DNA of 64,000 bases from Desulfamplus sp. GTDB lineage: Bacteria > Desulfobacterota > Desulfobacteria > Desulfobacterales > Desulfobacteraceae. The stretch covers positions 1 through 64,000 of the forward strand of contig JADGBE010000013.1 of NCBI GenBank assembly GCA_015231615.1. The letters are read 5' to 3'. Made by a program: the position numbers and the translations under genes. The notes under the pieces were generated by a model. It was given only the letters and a program-made list of their open reading frames with translations, searched no databases and was not told the DNA's origin. The first letter of the stretch is position 1. Every line of letters starts with the position of its first letter. Shown piece by piece: positions 59,482 to 64,000 of this stretch.

Positions 59482-60870
59482 TTATTTAGAGCTATTTGAG
59501 TTCCCTTTCCTTAACTCATTGACACCTTGAAGCACCATATCAAATAGAAGTTTGACCTGCTCTTGTTCAAGACAAGAAAATGCAACCCTTATATTATCCT
59601 TTCCAATTGAGATAAGACCGATACCATAATTATCAAGCATGTGCAGACGCAATGTTTCTGCATCTACATCTTTAAGGCGTATGCACATAAAGTAACCAGA
59701 GTTAAAAGGATAGACGTCCCAAGCATCGCTATAAACAGGGTCTTTTAATACCTCTTTTATAGTCAATGCCCTTGTCTTTAGTAGATCAAATTTCTCTTGT
59801 TTATATTTAGGATAATTTTCATCTTCCATTGATTTTAGAACAACTGATTGACTAAGATGCGAAGCATTAGAGATACATCCACGAATACAGCCCGCAGTTT
59901 TTTTCTCCAAGGCAAAGTAAAGATCGCTTAAAGAAGGTTTTTTAGAAGAAGAGGAACATGAACACCCAGAAGCTGCAACTGGAGAGTCAGAATCTACACC
60001 AACTCCGTGAGTTACAAAACCAGTGCGAAGTCCCCAAACATAATCCTCTTTAGTTGCTCCATCTAATTTTACAGCAACAAGACGTTTATCTGCACCAGTA
60101 AGAAGAGAAAAGATAGACTCTTTCATAGTCTCTTGTTCGTAAAATAGACCAAAATAGGCATCATCACAGCCAACTACAACATTAGAGCCATGTTGTGCGA
60201 CACCAATCAGAATTGAGGAGACCCTCTTTGCTTCATCAACAGATAGTGTATATCCTGTAGGGTTATGAGGAAAATTAAGCAAAACAACAATTTTTTTATT
60301 ATTAGAAGACTCTCTTAAAATAGTAGATTCAAAAGAGTCAATATCCATCTGCTTAAGATCAGGCGTATAGGTATTATATTGCACGATTTTGGCCCGATTT
60401 CTTATGCCAAAGGTCATGCTATAGTTGCCCCACATCATATCAGGCAATATAACCGTATCACCAGCATCAATCCATAGGTCTGCAAAAGTGCTTACAGAGT
60501 GAGTAATGCCGCCTGTTACAACTGGAAGACTTATCTCTTTTCCGACAAGAGAAGGATTTTTTTGGAAAAGAGCATTTTTCCATTTTTCTCTTAGTTCAGG
60601 CACTCCAAATGATGATGCGTAAGGTAGAAAATTGTCAGGATCGATTCCATTTATAAGAGCTGTTATAGACGGCAGTGCCATCACTCTATTGTTCTGCTTT
60701 GCAATACCTATTGTTGCGTTTATTTTGTGTGCCTTTTGTTTGGCTTCAGCACTTTGAGTTAATATTCCTTTGGGGAAATAGAGTTTCTTCCCCATTTCCG
60801 ATAGCATCTCCAAAATATGGGGATTCACATTTTCTATAATAGTATTTAGTTCTGCAGCAAGGGGATTCAT
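59482..60870 (-). CDS. PLP-dependent class I/II aminotransferase
   Basis: VTGGITHSVSTFADLWIDAGDTVILPDMMWGNYSM, LLNFPHNPTGYTLS, DDAYFGLFY, VKLDGATKEDYVWGLRTGF (Lys region); insertion SGCSCSSSSKKPS. Confidence 0.9.
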   Translation of the reverse strand: MNPLAAELNTIIENVNPHILEMLSEMGKKLYFPKGILTQSAEAKQKAHKINATIGIAKQNNRVMALPSITALINGIDPDNFLPYASSFGVPELREKWKNALFQKNPSLVGKEISLPVVTGGITHSVSTFADLWIDAGDTVILPDMMWGNYSMTFGIRNRAKIVQYNTYTPDLKQMDIDSFESTILRESSNNKKIVVLLNFPHNPTGYTLSVDEAKRVSSILIGVAQHGSNVVVGCDDAYFGLFYEQETMKESIFSLLTGADKRLVAVKLDGATKEDYVWGLRTGFVTHGVGVDSDSPVAASGCSCSSSSKKPSLSDLYFALEKKTAGCIRGCISNASHLSQSVVLKSMEDENYPKYKQEKFDLLKTRALTIKEVLKDPVYSDAWDVYPFNSGYFMCIRLKDVDAETLRLHMLDNYGIGLISIGKDNIRVAFSCLEQEQVKLLFDMVLQGVNELRKGNSNSSK

Positions 60871-60909
60871 ATTAGATATTTTTCCTAATGTTGCTAATTT
60901 ATATTAAGC

Positions 60910-61182
60910 CTATTTTCTCTTTGATGCCTTAATTGGATTGAGTTTCTGTTTCTTAACTTCAACAACAACTTTAGCATGGGTTGCAAGGTTGCAAATACCA
61001 TTTTTCCATTTAATTGATGGGTCTGGAGCTGCGGTGCAGAATTTTCCATTAGCATTTTCTACAATCCTCTGGCATCCTTCACACTTCTCAACTATAGGTT
61101 TACACTCTCCGCCATTATATTTACAGCCACTATTTGACATAAAAACACATTCATCTCCGTTTCTTACAGTTGTACAGATCAT
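60910..61182 (-). CDS. Small cysteine-rich protein, PxxKW family
   Basis: MICTTVRNGDECVFMSNSGCKYNGGECKPIVEKCEGCQRIVENANGKFCTAAPDPSIKWKNGICNLATHAK; ORF opens at 61227 but Met at 61182 is likelier. Confidence 0.85.
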   Translation of the reverse strand: MICTTVRNGDECVFMSNSGCKYNGGECKPIVEKCEGCQRIVENANGKFCTAAPDPSIKWKNGICNLATHAKVVVEVKKQKLNPIKASKRK

Positions 61183-61204
61183 TTGCTTAAACTCCGTATA
61201 GTTT

Positions 61205-61236
61205 TTTAAAAAAATAATGGAAACCAACTGGTTTCC
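61205..61236 (-). terminator. Rho-independent terminator-like hairpin GGAAACC-AGTT-GGTTTCC + ATTATTTTTTT (minus strand)
   Basis: 7-bp perfect stem at 61219-61236 followed by a T-rich run on the minus strand. Confidence 0.65.
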
Positions 61237-61411
61237 CCTCTATTAATAACCATTTTTAATTTTATTACCCTTAAGTTAGATACAGGGCTATATATTAATT
61301 TTTGAGCGAAGAAATATACCATTATCAAAAAATATGTCAATACTTTGAATTTAGCATTAATATCTCCTTTTATTTCAAAAATGCTTGGTTAAAACTTTTT
61401 GGTGTAATTGA

Positions 61412-62305
61412 TTATTTTTGTCCAAAATCTGAGAGTTTCCAAAGTAAATCGCCTTTGCTTTCCCCTACATACTCAAAATTCACCCATAAATTCATAGTGC
61501 CAGATGGCGAAACATAATTAAGCTGGGGAATATGTAAATCCAAATCCGCAGAAATTGTGGCTGGAGTAGCAGAGCCATTAATATCAATACCGCATGATGC
61601 AGGGTTATCAATACATGCCTGTTTACCTGCCTCATAGTTTGCTGTTCCACAAAGATTAGACTGTGTCTCATTTGAAGTTTCCCAACCAGAAGGGATACCG
61701 CACGGGGTTGGAAACATAATCCAACAATCAACGCTCGGTGATTTAGCATAAGTTATTACTTGAGAACAAATTGGCTCTTCACAATTAATGCCACAAGCTG
61801 ATGGATTGTCTATACAATATTTTTTACCAGCTTCATAACCTTCATTATATTTAGCATCTCCTTCATCATTAACATATTGCAACAGTCGATCATAAAACGC
61901 CTGAAGCTCTTGTATTCCCGTAGTCTGATCTTGATATGTGTTTTCTTTAGTTGGATCAATAACACAAATTAGGGGTAAGCTAAAACTTCCTAATCCAGAA
62001 GCGTATTGATTCCATTCAGTGCTATTATCTACATCACAAAACCATGGGATAAATGATTGTTCAATTAAATTTTTAATCGGAGGAGAGACAGATTCACATG
62101 CTGTATATTTCATGTATTGACAATTGCCACAGGTTTCTCTTCCACCAACGAGCAATATTTTTTTACCTTCGGCCACTGCCATAGAAACAGCAGTAGCTTT
62201 TGAAGTCTGCCATGTCAAATTAGCAGCAAATGTTATATTATTTCCGCTGAAATAGTATAAAAACACAATTGTTAGTAAACTAATTAATACTCTATAGTAT
62301 TTCAT
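61412..62305 (-). CDS. Secreted thioredoxin-fold-like protein (CGNC) with 'YEAGKxxCIDNPxxCGI' repeats
   Basis: Signal peptide; ILLVGGRETCGNCQYMKYTACES; two repeats YEAGKKYCIDNPSACGI / YEAGKQACIDNPASCGI. Confidence 0.7.
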   Translation of the reverse strand: MKYYRVLISLLTIVFLYYFSGNNITFAANLTWQTSKATAVSMAVAEGKKILLVGGRETCGNCQYMKYTACESVSPPIKNLIEQSFIPWFCDVDNSTEWNQYASGLGSFSLPLICVIDPTKENTYQDQTTGIQELQAFYDRLLQYVNDEGDAKYNEGYEAGKKYCIDNPSACGINCEEPICSQVITYAKSPSVDCWIMFPTPCGIPSGWETSNETQSNLCGTANYEAGKQACIDNPASCGIDINGSATPATISADLDLHIPQLNYVSPSGTMNLWVNFEYVGESKGDLLWKLSDFGQK

Positions 62306-62338
62306 TTTTTTTCCTCCTTATGCTTAAATGTAATTATA

Positions 62339-62425
62339 TGATAACGCAGAGGTAACCTGCCGCGCCAACAGCCTCCGCGGTCAACGACTCCCGTTCACGC
62401 GGTCAGGTTGACCGATTTGTTGGCA
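62339..62425 (-). other. attC-like integron recombination site (single, no integrase seen)
   Basis: Minus strand: TGCCAAC-AAATC-GGTCAACCTGACCGC ... GCGGCAGGTTACC-TCTGC-GTTATCA; R boxes 7 nt, spacers 5 nt, L arms complementary except for two unpaired bases in the first arm; GC-rich island in AT-rich DNA. Confidence 0.6.
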
Positions 62426-62548
62426 GATAAAATTTCACACCAATGTCTTAATTTCAAGAGCCACAACGGCAAACGTAATATTTTGTTCAATATTTTATAT
62501 TTCAAATCTCGCAGTAAGCCCCATCTATATAAACAACTTTCAAAAAAA

Positions 62549-64000
62549 TTAATTATGCGTTAAATAAATAGACTCTGGAATAATTATAGCATATTCAGAA
62601 GTGCTTAAAAACTGAACCTTATCATTTGAATTACTTGTTATTTTTATTAAGTTACACATAGTTGTTGTTCCATCCTCAACTATCCAAGTGTAACAGTCTG
62701 AGGTCAATTCTGGAATATAATAATATGTTTCATCTCCCCAAGTGTCATTGATGTAGAGACCTATAATCTTATTATCGTTATCCATCTTATACCCCACGAC
62801 TAGTAAAGAATGGCCAGAGTACCTATGGTTTCCTTCATCCACGATTGTTGATACTTCTAATGGATAATCGTTGTTTATAGAATTAAAAATCGTATAAGAC
62901 CAATCCTGCCAGGACATTGAACCACTTATATTTCCCCAAATGAATTTCCCAGTATAAGTACCAAGATTTAATTTAAAATCACTTTTCAAAACATCTTGTG
63001 AATATGTACTTGTCGCTATTCCAGAGTCTTTTGTAAAAGAATTAAAAAGATTTCTAAGATATGATAACATTTCTTCAAAATTTATAGACCCAACTCCACG
63101 TTGTTCAGAAACATAATTAATCATCATTGCCATACTAGTCGGAGTGCAACCAGCACAATAGTCATTACCATTTTTTTTATATGTATATTCACATTGATTA
63201 ATTGCAGTCACGTCTAATTTTTTTTCTAATGGAGTTCGGAGATATGCTAAATTTGAAAATACTTGACCATATGAGTTTGTTGCCAAAACAGCCACTGCAT
63301 AATCATGATGATCATTTTGAGGAATCTCAAGTGTCAAATTAGTCTCGGAATTCATTGGAATAGAACTGTACAATTCTAAATTTGAAGATGGAGCAAAAAA
63401 AAGATCATATTTTTCAGCGTTCTTTACGTCACTCCAAGAGATTTCAACCGTTGCAGTTTCACCTTCATTTATATTATTAATCACTTCCACATTTAAAACT
63501 GGTTCTGCAACTATAGTAATAGAAGAAGAAACTGTTTGTCCCATAATGTCTTGAACTGTAAGGGCTACTTGATAAATACCTGAAGTAGAGTATGTATACG
63601 TTACTGGTTGAGAATTATCTTCAGCAGTCCCATATGCCCCGTCTCCAAATTCCCAAATGAATTGATAAGGCGGGGTTCCTCCATCTACAGAAGAATAGAA
63701 AGACACCTCCAAAGGTTCATAGCCGCTTGTTTGGTTCGCCGAAATTGAGACATTTAATGGGCTTGTAAGAGCTATTGTTTGAAATGTTTTGTCGTTTCCA
63801 TAGTAATATACAGAATCGTCTACAACTACGAGGCGGTAATGATATGTTGTTGCTGCTAAAAGATTATCGATATCTGAAAAAAAATCAAATCCATATGCAA
63901 AAGATGAGGAAGTAATATTTGCTATTCTTCCATAATTAGTAGTAGTGCCATATTCAAAAAAATATGCTGTCATTTTTGAATAGTCAGCGGGAATTAGCTC
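62549..64000 (-). CDS. FnIII/PKD-containing protein with C39-like (Peptidase_C39_2) cysteine peptidase domain; 5' end beyond the window
   Basis: PKD GGTPPYQFIWEFGDGAYGTAEDNSQPVTYTYSTSGIYQVALTV; CAGCTPTSMAMMINYV (Cys), GHSLLVVGY (His), LYINDTWGD. Frame stays open upstream of the listed Met (ELIPADYSK) to the window edge. Confidence 0.85.
   Translation of the reverse strand, partial: ELIPADYSKMTAYFFEYGTTTNYGRIANITSSSFAYGFDFFSDIDNLLAATTYHYRLVVVDDSVYYYGNDKTFQTIALTSPLNVSISANQTSGYEPLEVSFYSSVDGGTPPYQFIWEFGDGAYGTAEDNSQPVTYTYSTSGIYQVALTVQDIMGQTVSSSITIVAEPVLNVEVINNINEGETATVEISWSDVKNAEKYDLFFAPSSNLELYSSIPMNSETNLTLEIPQNDHHDYAVAVLATNSYGQVFSNLAYLRTPLEKKLDVTAINQCEYTYKKNGNDYCAGCTPTSMAMMINYVSEQRGVGSINFEEMLSYLRNLFNSFTKDSGIATSTYSQDVLKSDFKLNLGTYTGKFIWGNISGSMSWQDWSYTIFNSINNDYPLEVSTIVDEGNHRYSGHSLLVVGYKMDNDNKIIGLYINDTWGDETYYYIPELTSDCYTWIVEDGTTTMCNLIKITSNSNDKVQFLSTSEYAIIIPESIYLTHN

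Overview
64 kb AT-rich bacterial chromosomal window. The gene content (SBP/PAS/hybrid kinases, DUF4388 and PxxKW proteins, HDOD, several sigma-54 regulators) suggests a Desulfobacterota-like organism; this is inference only. Recognisable core genes: pyrG, eno, truA, a dppCDF-like oligopeptide ABC set, and a polar amino-acid ABC transporter in order P-J-Q-M. Accessory content: (i) a ~16 kb array of three very large secreted paralogs (1294-1620 aa) with 8, 13 and 14 beta-propeller repeats and a nearly constant C-terminal half. That half contains a caspase/legumain-like (clan CD) domain in which the expected catalytic His and Cys both look replaced, and an S41 protease gene sits between two of the paralogs. 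(ii) A hipBA toxin-antitoxin locus with an operator-like inverted repeat, an Rpn-type nuclease gene flanked by a partial copy of its own 3' end, and a scrambled RHH/PIN toxin-antitoxin remnant. (iii) A four-gene SpeD-like / GNAT / ATP-grasp / PLP-decarboxylase operon that looks like an uncharacterised amine-conjugate pathway. (iv) A single attC-like integron recombination site near the right end. (v) Several families of near-perfect palindromes, one pair with compensatory changes, one copy of which lies between the hisJ-like and hisQ-like genes. (vi) A C/G-rich mosaic repeat inserted in frame in a flavin oxidoreductase gene. (vii) Low-complexity or micro-tandem insertions in many otherwise conserved enzymes. 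No rRNA, convincing tRNA or CRISPR array was seen. All homology calls come from reading motifs by eye; no database search was run.
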